64,000 nucleotides of DNA, from assembly GCF_023053635.1 (NCBI RefSeq), contig NC_086187.1, positions 28,930,501 to 28,994,500 on the forward strand, given 5' to 3'. The notes under the pieces are model-generated. The model was not told the origin of the DNA. It did not search any database and worked only from the letters and a program-made list of their open reading frames with translations. The position numbers and the translations under genes were made by a program. This DNA is from Elgaria multicarinata webbii. Its lineage: Eukaryota > Chordata > Lepidosauria > Squamata > Anguidae. Positions 34,015 to 46,300 of this stretch are shown here, one piece after another; position 1 is the stretch's first letter, and every line of letters begins with the position of its first letter.

Positions 34015-37000
34015 GTCTCTGCACCAGGCCAGCCAGATGCCGAGGGAATCGTGAGATGGCTGAAACGGAAAGCCGGGCCCAGCGCCGTGCTGCTGCAGGA
34101 TGCAGAAGAAGCCGCTGCGTTCCTGGAGGCCCACGCTGTGGCGGTCATTGGATTCTTTCATGTGAGTAACTGGTGGGGCCTCTGGGATCTTGAAGCTGCT
34201 GCTGGCTGGGCTGGCTTGGGCCCTTGCTGCTCCTCTGCTCCCACTCACTGCGGCTGGGAGGAGGGAGGCAGCCTTGAGCCTGGGCCACCACAAAGCAACG
34301 GGTCCTTTGCCCGTTTCAAGTGATGCCTGGGGCCTGCCCAGCTGGCTTCTGACGGTGGCATCTCTGGATCTGACTCGGGGAGCACCCCCAGAGGGAGCGG
34401 TGCTTCTGAGACCCCTGGGCCAGTGGGGGGCACGTTCCCTGGGCATGCCCTGTGCGCCGTGCGCTCCTCCCAGCCGGCTCCTGGGCCTCCCCTGCAGGAC
34501 CTGCAGGATCCGGACGTGCGCCTCTTCTATGATGTGGCCAGTGATGAGCCCGACGTGGCCTTCGCACTCACCGACTGCCAGGAGCTCTTCCAGAAATACA
34601 ACGCTACTGGTGGAGGCGACGTGGTCTCTCTTTTCCGGAAGGTGAGCCCAGATCCCTGCAGGGAGGGGACGCCTGAAAACCCATGGTGTGCAAACACGCA
34701 CACGCACACCCCTACACGGGCATTTCTTCCTGAGGGTGGCCCTGCTTCTGCCACCGCCTTCTCTGCAGGGACACGGTCCTCTCTTGCAGCATGACGAGCC
34801 CCGGGCAGACTTCCTGGTCGATGAAGAGCTGGGCCTGGATGCCGCTGAGCTGGCCCGATTCATCACGGTGCAGAGCCTGGCGGCGGTTATGGAATTTACA
34901 AGCAAGGTCAGAGGGACCCTCCTATTCCTGGAGAGGGGGCACGGTCTCCTGGGGCACGGGACACCCCAGGGCCCCCTGCAGCCGAGGGAGAGCGCTGCCT
35001 GGGCCTCCTGGGGTTCCAAACTGAGGTTCCCGGAGGGTGGGGGGAGCAGCCCCCGTGGCTGGGACCACAGAGCCCTGTGTGCGGAAGGACCCAGGGCCGA
35101 CTCTCGGCTCCCCCATGAAAAAGACTCTCAAGGCCCTTATGCTGCCGCTTGGGCACCAGGTGGTGGGGCCCGGATTCTGCAGCTCCAGGACATCTGTGAC
35201 ACACACACCCCCACAGACCTCTTTTGGTCCTGCCCACCCTCTGCGGAGCATCACTGCCTGTGGCTTTTCCTTAGAACTCCTCCAAGATATTTGGGGCAAA
35301 GATCCTCAACCATCTGCTGCTCTTCCTCAACAAGACGGCGGACTCCCAGCTAGAGCTGTTGGACAGCTTCCAGGGGGCGGCGCCCGCCTTCCGGGGCCAG
35401 GTGAGCCTGCCAGGGCAAGATGCCTCCTGGGGGTGGGCGGGGTCTCTTGGCTGCTGTCCAGGGGAGGGGGCCAGGGCTCGTCTGCCACTTTGGTAGCACC
35501 TGTCTCTCAAAACCCCACCCCCACCTTCGCCGTGTGCTTCCTCTTGCTCTGTAGCCGGCCGCTGGCCTGCCTCCTCAGCTGGAGAGGGTCAGCCCCTGGC
35601 CCTGATCCGGCTGACCCAAAGGGCGGCAGGCGCAGTGGCGAAGGCTGAGCTCATGGCTGTGCTCGGCAGGTGCTGTTTGTCCTTGCGGACGTGAGCGGGG
35701 AAGGAGCCGGCGTGCTGCACTACTTCGGCCTCCAGGGCCAGGATGCGCCCGCCATCCGGTTCATCAATATTGAGAGCAACACAAAATACCGCCTGGCCCC
35801 CGAAGGGCTCAGCGCGGCCTCCCTCAGCACCTTCTGCTGGGACGTGCTTGAAGGCAAGGTCCAGGTGGGCAGCCGGATGGTCAGTCGTGGGCGGTGGGCG
35901 TAGGGGGACAACACCCCCGGGGCTCAAGGCCCAGGCTAGCAAGCAGCTCCCACCCCCAAAGCCGGCCCATGGGCAATGCCTTGCCCCCACCCCGGGCTCC
36001 TTAGTCTCCCTCCCCAGCCGTAGGGAAGGGCCTCATCAGCAGAGACCCAGCTCCCTGGCACCCCAGAGGCGGCTTCAACACCCCCAGGCCACCTGGCCCT
36101 CCCTCCTCCCTCCGGTCTGGGTCAAGTGGAAGGAAACCCCTGGTAAAGCTCCCGCTTCAAGGCTGCCCCGATCCTGGTGCCCCCAGACCCACCGCTCCGG
36201 CTTGGCTTTGTCTTGTAGCCCCACCTGATGAGCGAGGAGCTCCCAGCTGACTGGGACAAGCGGCCGGTTAAAGTCCTGGTGGGCAAAAACTTTGAGCAGG
36301 TGGCCTTGGATGAAACCAAAAACGTGTTTGTGAAGTTCTGTAAGTGTGCTGCGTCTGACCCCTCCCCTTCCCCCCCCCCCGGTCAGGACTGGTAAAGGAG
36401 GAGGGGCCCCTCTCCCGTGGCCCGAGTGGAGCAGCCCCCGTTACTCCCAGGGCCCAGCCAGCACCTGCTGGCCAGACACCCAACTTGGGGAGCTCCCAAG
36501 ACAGGCCCAGAGGCTGCCGCCCTGCCTTGGGCCACAAAGGGGGCGGGCTCCTTTTCCCAGCTGTTTTGGCGAAGAGCTGGGAGCAGAGCTATCCCAGTAC
36601 AGGCATGATGCCCAGCTCAGCACGAGGCACTGGCAGACTTGACAGGGAGAGGGCAGCGGTGGAGGCTGCGTGGCATGAAGCCACCAGAGCTCTTTAGCCA
36701 GACCCCCCACTCCCTCCAGCTCACCCCATGAGCACCACGCTGATTCCAAGCTCAGCAGGGAGGGGGAGAGATCTGGCGATGCGCCAATAATGCTCAGCCA
36801 CAGAGGCTCGGGGGCCGTCAGCAGAGCAAGGAGCCCTCCTAGCAGCGGCTTCTGCAAGATTGTGGGGGTGGATGGAGGGAAGCCGGCGGAGAATGCGCCC
36901 AGGCAAACCCTGCTAACCTTCAAAGCAGCCGTGGCGCGTGGGTTTGCCTGTGGCGCTCTGGGAGGAGGGGGGTTTAATTCTGGGGGCCCTCCTCTATTTA

Positions 37001-37943
37001 ACCCCGAACCCCTTACAATTCCCCCAAAGTATCCGCATGTTTCCCTCCGCAACTTAGATCTGAACGAGTCCTTTTCCTCTCGCCCACAGATGCCCCCTGG
37101 TGCCCCCACTCCAAGGCCATGGCCCCCGCCTGGGAGGAGCTGGGGGAGAAATATAAAGACCACGAGGACGTCGTCATTGCTGAGATAGACGGCACCGCCA
37201 ACGAGGTGGCCGGACTCCCCGTCCCGGCCTACCCAACGCTCTACTACTTCCCTGCAGGACACGAGAAGAAGGTACGTGGGGCTGGGGGAGGGGGGTGCGC
37301 GCGCTTTGCAGCCGCAGGACCACCTGCTCTTCAGGAAGGGGGGAGCGAGGCCTTCTTGGCCACGGGCAGGCAAGGGGAGGGGGAGGAGGAGGGTGCTGCT
37401 GGCTCAACCAACGCCCCTGTCCCCTGCCCCAGATGACCGAGTACAGGAGCGACAGAGACCTGGAGAGCTTCTCGCGCTTCCTGGAGAGCGGAGGGGAGCT
37501 CCCTCCCCCGGAGGGCACAGCGGTAAGGACCTCTAGCTGCCCCTCCCCCGCCTCTAGATGCCCCACTCAGTGGGGAGGGCCGTGGGGTGGGGGTGCCCAT
37601 GAACTTGCCAGCCCCAGTTCAGAGGACGAGGCCCGACAGTCGCTGGCCTTTCCAAGGGCAGGGTTTGGCCTTGGGGCTCCTGGCTTCCTCCCAGATGGGC
37701 CGCTTCCCCTTCCCGTGGAAGTTTTGGGAAAGAGGCGAATCAGGGCAGGGCCCGAGGCGCAAGCTGAGCGGCTGCGGACGAGAACTGTTGGGGTCCTTGA
37801 GACTCTTAAGCAGACCCCGCTGACCATGCGTGGCCTGGAGGGGAACACTTGGCTCTGGTTTCCAGGCTGCTGGAACTGGCAAGGAAGCAAAGGAGAACAC
37901 CACGAACCCAGCCGAGGCCACAGAGCCACGCGATGAACTGTAG
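32496..37943 (+). CDS. PDIA2: PDIA2, ER protein disulfide isomerase with altered active sites
   Basis: Thioredoxin-fold protein of the ER lumen, family layout a-b-b'-a'. Eleven exons join to 534 codons (human 525): 32496-32706, 33282-33488, 34028-34161, 34498-34641, 34790-34906, 35275-35400, 35670-35864, 36219-36339, 37090-37271, 37433-37522, 37866-37943. It has a signal peptide ([20 protein letters not shown]) and a C-terminal RDEL retrieval signal. The first active site is APGCGRC (Cys75, Cys78), where PDIs normally have APWCGHC. The second is APWCPHS (423-426): the resolving cysteine is serine, versus CTHC in human PDIA2. The cis-prolines in TTYPVLKLF and PAYPTLYYF are kept. [19 protein letters not shown] precedes the a' domain. 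The open frame and splice sites are intact, so I regard it as a functional gene with reduced redox capacity, not a pseudogene. Confidence 0.94.
33976..34012. repeat. (CA)n microsatellite next to PDIA2 exon 3 acceptor
   Basis: About 18 CA dinucleotides ending 15 bp before the acceptor CTGTCTCTGCACCAG of the exon at 34028. The array takes the place of much of the usual pyrimidine tract. Confidence 0.95.
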
Positions 37944-38026
37944 AGATGGAGGGGCGGGGCGGGGCAGGGCGGGGCCTTCCAGGTCTCTCGGCTGCCCTGC
38001 GAGGCCTGTGTGGCCTTCAAATGTCA

Positions 38027-38032
38027 AATAAA
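38027..38032 (+). promoter_or_regulatory. PDIA2 polyadenylation signal
   Basis: AATAAA in TGTCAAATAAAGAAAGAGCC, 84 bp after the PDIA2 stop codon. Short 3' UTR. Confidence 0.85.
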
Positions 38033-38044
38033 GAAAGAGCCTTG

Positions 38045-39030
38045 AAACCGGCCACGCGTGAGTGGTGCAAAGCGCTTCCCCTCCCCCCAGGGGCCTTTTG
38101 GGGCTCTGCTCCGCTCCTTCCCCCGGGCGCTTCTCCCCCGCGGTCCCTCCTGCCCTCCCAAGCTGTCCACAGGAGCTCCGCTGCCTCCATGTCCAGAGGG
38201 AGCGCGGAGCCTTAGCAGCAGCAGCGGAGGCAGAAAACCCCGTTGCCGTGGCCTGCTTGGCGGAAAAGCAGCCTTTTAGGAGGAGGGTTCTAGTGGGGCA
38301 GCCTCCTCCTTGGATCGCCGTGGGCCCCGTTGCAACCACCAGAGGCTGGCAGGCTGCAAAGACGGCGCAGGAGCCTGCAGCCCTTTTGCCCGGCCCCAAA
38401 AGCAGCTCCTGGCCCGAAGAGCAAAGCCAGGTGCATGTGGTGCTGTTGCCAGTACCGCTGAGAAACCACTGCCACGCAACGGATCCAACCCAAGCCCCCC
38501 CCCCCCCGTGGATGGCACTGTGGAGGGCATCCCTCCAGCACAGCCCCTGCCCCAGACACAAATGGCAAAGGACCCACCCCAGGAACACCCAAGGCAGGAC
38601 AGAACAAACGGCCCACGTGCCACGGACCACGCTCAGCTGTCTGGGAGGGGAAACACCAGAGGGTAGTGGGTTTGACCCCGGAAGCCTGGGGAGGAGTTTA
38701 GCGTGCCCCCACCACTGTGTCCTGGAGCTGTGGGAGCGCCCTGAGCTGCGCGGCCACTCAGGACACGGCTGCGGGAGCCCCCACAAGGCCTCACCAGGCT
38801 TCCGGGGTCAAACCCGCTACGCAGAGCTAAGCAGATCAGAGACCCCCAGCAAGCAGCATGCTGGCTGGGAAGGTCCCATAAACCATTTCTCCTTCCATCC
38901 CTCCGGAAGCAGATCGCCCCCCCCCATTGCAAATTAAGTCATGGGAGTGGGGGAAGGAAGGGGATACCAAGCACGCACACACACACACCCCAGCCCTTGC
39001 CGAATCCCTGGATGACCACGCGCACGGCAG
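38045..39030. other. Convergent spacer PDIA2 / AXIN1
   Basis: No coding exon recognised between the two converging 3' ends. It contains the foldback structure at 38665-38818 and short C homopolymers; otherwise nothing identified. Confidence 0.6.
38665..38818. repeat. Foldback inverted repeat with 30-bp arms
   Basis: The left arm at 38665-38694 (AGTGGGTTTGACCCCGGAAG onward) matches the reverse complement of the right arm at 38789-38818 at about 28 of 30 positions. A nested pair (GTGTCCTG near 38718, CAGGACAC near 38758) lets the 94-bp spacer fold further. No clear target duplication was found, so its class is unassigned. Confidence 0.8.
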
Positions 39031-39047
39031 CCATTCGAACATGGGGT

Positions 39048-39053
39048 TTTATT
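39048..39053 (-). promoter_or_regulatory. AXIN1 polyadenylation signal
   Basis: AATAAA on the minus strand about 1.26 kb beyond the AXIN1 stop. The intervening 39054-40309 is taken as 3' UTR; it holds no other gene. Probable cleavage near 39030. Confidence 0.7.
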
Positions 39054-40309
39054 CCATTATTATCCAAGTACCTTTGAAAAGATAAATTGTACAAGTCAGC
39101 ATGTGAAAAATGTTCCGGAGATGCCAGCCACACGCCCAGCCCCCGGGGGCTGGCGCCACGTTTAGAAAATATACATATTTACAATTGAACCCTTCAGAAA
39201 AAAAGGGAAATGAAGAACCCGCCACGGCCGGGCAAGGACGCGTTAAAAACCTCATCCAATGTGGAACGCAAGCAGGGCCCCAGAGAGGGGTGGTGGTGTG
39301 GGGGGACGGGACGGGTCAGCCGTGCTCTTATGACCACGCAGGAGGAGGAGGAGGAGGGAGTTCTGTTTGAAGGCACTCGGTGACGTACACAAGGCGTGGG
39401 TATCGGGCTGCCCAACCCCAACCCCCGTGCCAAGGGAGACCTGGAGACCCATCAGGACGAGGCAAAAGTGCCCAGAGCAGCCGTGGCAGTAGCCAGAGGC
39501 ACAGAGCTGGGGGTGGAGCAGTGGGAGCCCCCAGCCCAGCCCTGGGGAGGCAGGGAGGGAGGCCGGGAGGGGCTAGCGGTCAGCCACCACCTTGGGGGCA
39601 GGGAAATGCCAACTGCACTGACAGAGACACGCGGTTCCACGCGGCGTAAGGAGGCCCAAAGGGCTGTGCGCAGGTGGGAAAGCGCTCCCTGCTCAGAAAC
39701 TGCTGGCAACACCTCGTCTCTAAAGTGGGCGGCGCCAGGACACACCAGCACCCCCTTCGTTCTAAGAGCCCAAATCCACTCTCTCCAAGGCCCTGCCCCT
39801 CCAGCCCCAAGCCAGCAGCAAGAACGCGAGGAGAAGAAGAAGCCCGGCAGGGGAAGGCCAAGGCGGAGACCCAGGGGCCGGAGGGAGCCTGCCCCGAGCA
39901 TCAACCCCTGCGCAGTGTTCCTGGTTGGGGCTGGAGGGGGGCGAGAGCGACGCACACACGTGCATGAACCAAGGGCCCGCTCGACCGGCCTGGCTGCCCC
40001 CTCCCTAACAGAGCTGCACGCTTTCGGCCTCCTCCAGCTTCCTCGGGTGTTGATGTCAAGAGCCCCGGATCACCCCAGTCCCCCGCCAGGAGAGTTTCTT
40101 TCCAGGATGTGAGCTTGCGTCGGCGGTCGTGCCACACAGGAAGCCGCGGCCCTGGGCCGAGCGGAGGCTGCTGGGAGCGCCCCACAGGCCAGAGGGGTGG
40201 GGCACAGGGCCGCCCCCCGGAGTGCCACCGCTGCCGGCCGCAGCCCCTCCCTCGGCTCAGCCGGGGCTGCCCCCCGTCTCCGACGGCCTCGGTCCTCTCC
40301 TCCTCAGGC

Positions 40310-43300
40310 CTAGTCAATCTTCTCCACCTTCCCAATGATCTTCTCTTCGAAGATGGGCAAGACGGCCTCCTCCTCTCGCACCTCTTCAAACACCACGCCA
40401 CAGTCAAACTCGTCACTGACTTTCTTGAAGTAATACCTGCGAAACAGGGACGGAGAGCGTCACGGGGAGCCTTTGCCTCAGAGCCACCCTTGGCCACCTG
40501 CGAGGCGTTGCTGGCGCCGCCCAGCCCGGGACGCCTCAGAACGAGGGGCAGCCCTGGCCTAGAACCCGCTGGAAGCCACTGGCACCAGCACTTCGCCCGA
40601 GCCCCGGCACAGCAAGGCAATGCTCCCCCTTCTGCAAGAGGGCCTGCTGGAGTGCCACACCTCCCTGGGTCCTGACTACTGTGGGTCGGGCCCCTGGCTG
40701 TGACCCCTCAGCCACATCATCTGAGAGGGAGGGGGTTGCTCTCACAGAATCCTAGAATCGCAGAGTTGGAAGGGGCCTACAAGGCCATGGAGTCCAACCC
40801 CCTGCTCCATGCAGGAATCCACCCTAAAGCATCCCTGACAGAGGGCTGTCCAGCTGCCTCTTGAAGGCCCCGAGTGTGGGAGAAGAGCCCACCACCTCTG
40901 GGAATGATGCCCACTAAAGCCACTCGGAGCCCCTCCCAGCAGCCACCTGCCTCCCAAGTAGCCTTCGCCCGCCTACAACCTGCTTGTGGGAGGTGTCGCT
41001 TGGGCCGAGGCCTGAGGCCACAGCTAGACAGAAGCACCCGCCGAGGAGGGAGCCAGCCCGCCCACAGAGGAGAGGCAGCGTGCTGGGGCGCTCGTCACGG
41101 GTGCGAGAGAGAAAGAGGCCTCGCTTGCCCGGCCCTTACCTGTAGCTCCCTTTCTTGGTGAGCAGCTCCTTGAACTGGCCCAGCGTGACCACGCGGCCCT
41201 TGACCAGGGTGCGGTACGGGATCGGCTCCCCACAGAAGTAATAGGCCACAACGATGTTCTCGCAGGGCTGCGAGGAGCTGCCGCCCGGCCTCTTCTGCGG
41301 CTTCATCCTAGGGGGCAAACACAGAGCGGGCCCTTCACACGGCGTTGCCAGGGAGCCTGGCTGGGCTGCCTCGGACTGCGGGGAGAAGCCGTGTGTGGAG
41401 GAGGAGGAAGAGATGCCCCATGAGCCTGCAGAAGGAAACCTGCCTCCCCAATCCCAGAGGCCTGGAGGAGGACGAGGAGGAGGAGGGATTGTGAACGTCA
41501 CAGGGCAGAGAAACCTGCACTGCCACGTTGGCCCACAAGAAGATGGCAAAGGCAAAGGGGGGGGCGTGGGGAGAGCCGGGAGCCAGGGCCGATCCCGGTG
41601 GAACTGGCGTTGTTGTTGGGGGAGGGAAACAACAGCGCTACTCTGCTGCCCGGAGGCCATCTAGCCGGGGCGGGGCGGGGCGGGGGGGTCGCTCTTCCGC
41701 AGCTGCAAGGCACACACGCACACACACACACACGCTGAGGGGGCTTTTATCACGGTGGACCCTGCGTCTGCTGCTCGCGTCTGCTGCTCGCTGTGGCTGC
41801 CGGCCCCATGGGCCCCTTCACATCGGGGAGGGCCAGCCTGTGCAAAGGGCCTTCCCCCTCCCACGGGGAGCTGGGCCTGTCTTGGGGAGGGGGCCCCAGC
41901 CCCACCTCCTGGTCTTGTAATGCCTGGCTCAAAAAACTCAGGGAGGGGGGGCTTCTTCATTTACACAAAGAAGCTCCAAAAAAGACCTGCACTCCTAGAT
42001 CTGTGCTCTGCGCCCCCCCCGACCCCACTGGGGCCCTGACGCATCCCGGACACCGGCCGGCTGAACGACGCCCTTCAAGGGCCCCCCAAACAGCTCGCCC
42101 ATGGGCTCAGCCTCTCAGGACAAGCCTGCACAGACCCCAGCGGCTGCCAAGCATTCCTTTGGGAGCAGGGCCGAAGCACAGGCAGGCAGGCAGGCAGGCA
42201 GGCGGCGCCAGCCCAGCTGGGCCCCCATAGGCATGCGTGCAGGATCTCTGCATGGCCCCGGCCCACCTCTTCCCCGGCACCTCCGCACAGGATTCGGGCC
42301 GCCACGGCCACCTTGCTCCCGGGGCTGATCCACAGCCAGTGCAATGGGCTGAAGTCGTCTGCCCGTCAGGCCAGCCGCCGTCCCCCAAAGGCAGGCCGTG
42401 GGACCAGCCCCACAGAGACCCGCCTGCCCAAAGTCCCCGCCCCCACGGGATCGAAGCGCTGTGGGACAGCATGCCGCGAAGGACGAAGCCGGGATCCTCT
42501 GGAGACAGGAACAGAGGCGCCTGGCTCGGACAGGGGGCTCAAGGTTGCCCCCCTCTCCAGTTCTGCCCCCAAATGACGCCAGCTGCTTCACAGAAGCACG
42601 TGGCCCTGTCGTGGCCCCATCTGGGGAGGAGCCTGAGCGCCCCCCAAGCCCCATGAGGACTGCAGTGCTGCTGAAAGGACCCCGACCGGCAGCCCCTCCC
42701 AGGCGCGCGAGGGGGTCTAGAGAGGAGCTACGGGGGGGGGGAGGGGAGGAGGAGGGGAAGAGCTGCAGCACATACTCAGACTCGGAGAGATCCAGGTCGG
42801 AGACGGCGGGCACCACATTCAGCATTGGCACACAAGCTGGCCTGACCGAGGAGCGCCCACGCTGGATAACCTCTTGAACATACCTGAAGAATAACCTGAG
42901 ACATTAGAGGAGCCTCCTGCTCATGGGGGGCAGGCCAGGAGCCCAGCCGACCATCGCTCCTCCCTGCCCCACAGAAGGGGCCACAAGGGAACCCCAGGCG
43001 GGAGGGGGCACAGTCCACACAGCCTTGCACCTCTCTCTCCCGCTCTCCTCCTCCTCCCCCTCGGAAAACAGTCAAGCCTTCTAGGGGAAACTCATGCAAA
43101 CGACAAGAAGCCAAGGGGGGCAGTGGGGGGGGGAGCCATAAGCAGGGGCCTCTGCCTCCAGGCCACGATGGCTCAGGGAGAGACCCAGGCAGAGCTTCAG
43201 TGAGAGCAAGGAGCAACTGTCCATTCCATGCTCTCTCGCCTGGCCAAGGCGGCAGCTGGGCAGATGCAGCACCGCAGAGATGAGCCTCCTCTTCCTCCTC

Positions 43301-46300
43301 CTCCTCCTCCTCCTCTCTTCGCCCCCCTCCCCAGCCCCCCACCACCTGAGCAGAGCTCCCCCCCCGCCCCCCGGCCACTGTACCGCTGTTTGGCAGGGGG
43401 CTTGGCGCTCCTCTTCTCCTCTTCTTCCAGCCGCCGCCGGGCTTCCTCCAGCTGAGTGAGTGGGTTGGGGGCAGGGTTGGGGGGCATGGTGGGGTCCTGG
43501 ATGAAGGGGTGCGAAGGCTGCACCACGTTCCGCAGCTGGGCGCTGACCCAGGGGTGGACGGCCACAGGGCGCTCGACGGAGGCCGGCCGGGGCAGGTCGT
43601 GAGCCAGCTGCTTCTTCGTGCCGGAAGAACTATTTGGGGAACAAACAAGCAGAGAACGTTTCACACCCTCCTGGGGTGGCTTTACATACCGCTCGGGGCA
43701 GCCCATGACAATGTGGAAAGAACCGGGAAACAGGGCAACGGTCCAAGAGGCACAGGAATACACGTTCAAGAGAAGAGGGACAGAGAGGGGCGCAGCAGAT
43801 AAAACTCGAGGCATTGGATGGAAACGTGGCTACCCGATCAAACTAGCACCCACCTGCACGGGGGGTGGGGGGCATGAAAGGGGGACCCAAGGCAGCCGTG
43901 GGGCAAAGAGCCCCACAGAGAAGGCCCCCTCTCACCTCCCTCTCCATTTATTTATTTATTTAATTGATATACCGGCCCATAGCCGAAGCTCTCTGGGGCA
44001 GTATATAAATAAGTATATAAGTTAAAAACAGTGGACATTAAAAAAAAGTATACAAAATTCAAAACCATCAAAAATATAAAAACAACAGTATAAAACAGTA
44101 TCCAGATTGACACCTGTCAGCCAAGTGCCCCAATATCTGGGTGCCTTTTCCCCTGGCAGCAAGGTCCTTCATTGGGCCCCAATATGTGCAAATCGTAACC
44201 CCCGGTCTTCGATGTTGGGAGCCTCCATTTTCCTGCTAGGCAGAATTCGTTAATTTTTTGAGTAACGGTGAGATCGTAACTCCCAGATTCAACCAGTGCA
44301 AGTGAAACAGTTTCCCCCGCAGGCCGTTTGAGGAGACAACAGATGAATCCTCACCTGAGGCCTCTGCAAACAGACATCCACACTTTACACTCCCTCACTC
44401 GACACACACAAGCGCACGCACACTTCTTGCTCAATGACACACGCGTCACACAGGCAGTTCATCTGCAAATTCATGGAGCCTGCACCATCTGGGGCATGCA
44501 GGGGAGGGCTGAGGGTGCGGGCAGCCTGGCGTGGGAGGAGGCGATTGCTGGACCTCAGCTGTTGAGGACATCCATGGCCATCGCCGATGTTTCGAGGCTG
44601 GGCACAGTCCAAACACATCGACTCCAAGTTGGTGTGCCCCCCCCCTCTCTCGCTCTCTCTCACACACACACACACACAGACCCAGACGTGGCCTTGGAGA
44701 CCTCTCTGCCCCCACAAAGGAAGCACAGAGCAGCCGCCCCCAGGCAGTCCTCTGCACAGCGCCCGCCACGCCCACGAGGCTGAAGAGAGGAACACAAGGA
44801 AGCACCTGCCCTGAGGCGCTCACAATCTGAATGGCCACACTATGACTGGGCCGGGCCCAAGGCGACGTGACCGACAAGGGAGGCCCTAAACCGCGAGGGA
44901 GCGCCTCCTCCGATCACAGGGGTGGGGTGGGGGTGGGGCGCTGGGTTACCCCATCACCTGCACAGGAACAGCTGGACTGCAACCAGGAGCAGAGCCTTTT
45001 CCAGTGTGGGCCCCTTCCGCCCATGCCTTTGGCACTCCCCCAGGGGCCAATTCTGTGGCGGCACGTAGGGCACCCTGCTGCACATGCGCCTGGATCCCCC
45101 GGGCTGGGGGTGGTTTCAACGCTTCGCTTAGCAGAGGTCCTGGTTTCCAGCTTTAGCATTATATTTTAACTGTCGTTTTAACGCATTTTGTACGCCGCCA
45201 CCTTGTGGTTTGGTAATGAAGGGTAGTTACGTAAATATTTTAAATCAGTGGTTCCCAACTGGTGGTCTGTGGACCCCAGGGGGTCCACGTAACCCACCCA
45301 GGGGGTCCGTGGCAGCATTCACATATTCGCTCTGCAAGGTCCGCATTTTAATAAAAGAAAATATGCTCAATGTTGATCCAGATTTGAGACTAAAAGTAGG
45401 ATCATAGAATCATAGAATAGCAGAGTTGGAAGGGGCCTACAAGGCCATCGAAATATTGAACCAGATGTGGAAGGGATTGTTCGGGACAAAAAGAGGCAGG
45501 ATTTCTCCCATCACATTTAGGTGTAGTAGCTGCTAAACGTGTCATAATTTGTTCAATTGTAAACTAGACGTTAGTAAAATTAAATTCGTCTTTATATTCC
45601 TAACTAAATCATTGTCATTTCTGCGTGGTAATATCACAAAATTTTATGGTCTGTTTTTTTTAGTTTACCTAAAATCCTTTGCTTATTAGAGGCTACCTCT
45701 TATTCTCTCCAAAACATTGCTTCGCACAGGTACCTACCATAGAGATAGCAAAATTTTCAAAAGCCGTGGGCCCATGGCTTGGCATTTGAAAGGGGTCCGC
45801 AGGACTTAGCTAACTGGGAGCCACTGTTTTAAACGCACGATAAAGCAACCATAAGCCGGAGATGGAAGAGCACAGAAGGAGCCGCGCTGTGCCCGGAGGC
45901 TCCACCTCAGCCCCGACGCAGGTGCGGGAGAAGGGGTGGAGGAGGACCTGGGCCAAGTGTGTACAGAGGCAGATTCCGGGGGGAAGAGGGGCAGGGGCAG
46001 AGGGGGAGCAGGGCAAGGGCATTTGGGGCAATGAGGGCCCCGGAGGGCGCGCGGACACAGGCCTGCAGAGGACACACACACACACTCCGAGCCTGCCAAG
46101 GCGACCAGGAAGCTGCCGGTGCCTGGTTGGCCAGGGTGGGACACGGGGCCAGGGAGGCATTGGTTGGATCCAGCCGCCAAATTCTCCGTAGGTTCTGGGC
46201 TGGGGAGTTTCGGAGGCTCCTGCCTCGCTCGTGGCAACGGCGCCCTGGCGACTCGGGGCCAGCTCCGCCTTTCGCCTCGCGCCCCCCTCGCTGCCGGGCT

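Noticed and set aside
39054-40309. Open frames beyond the AXIN1 stop
   Set aside because: Best explained as AXIN1 3' UTR; no recognisable protein.
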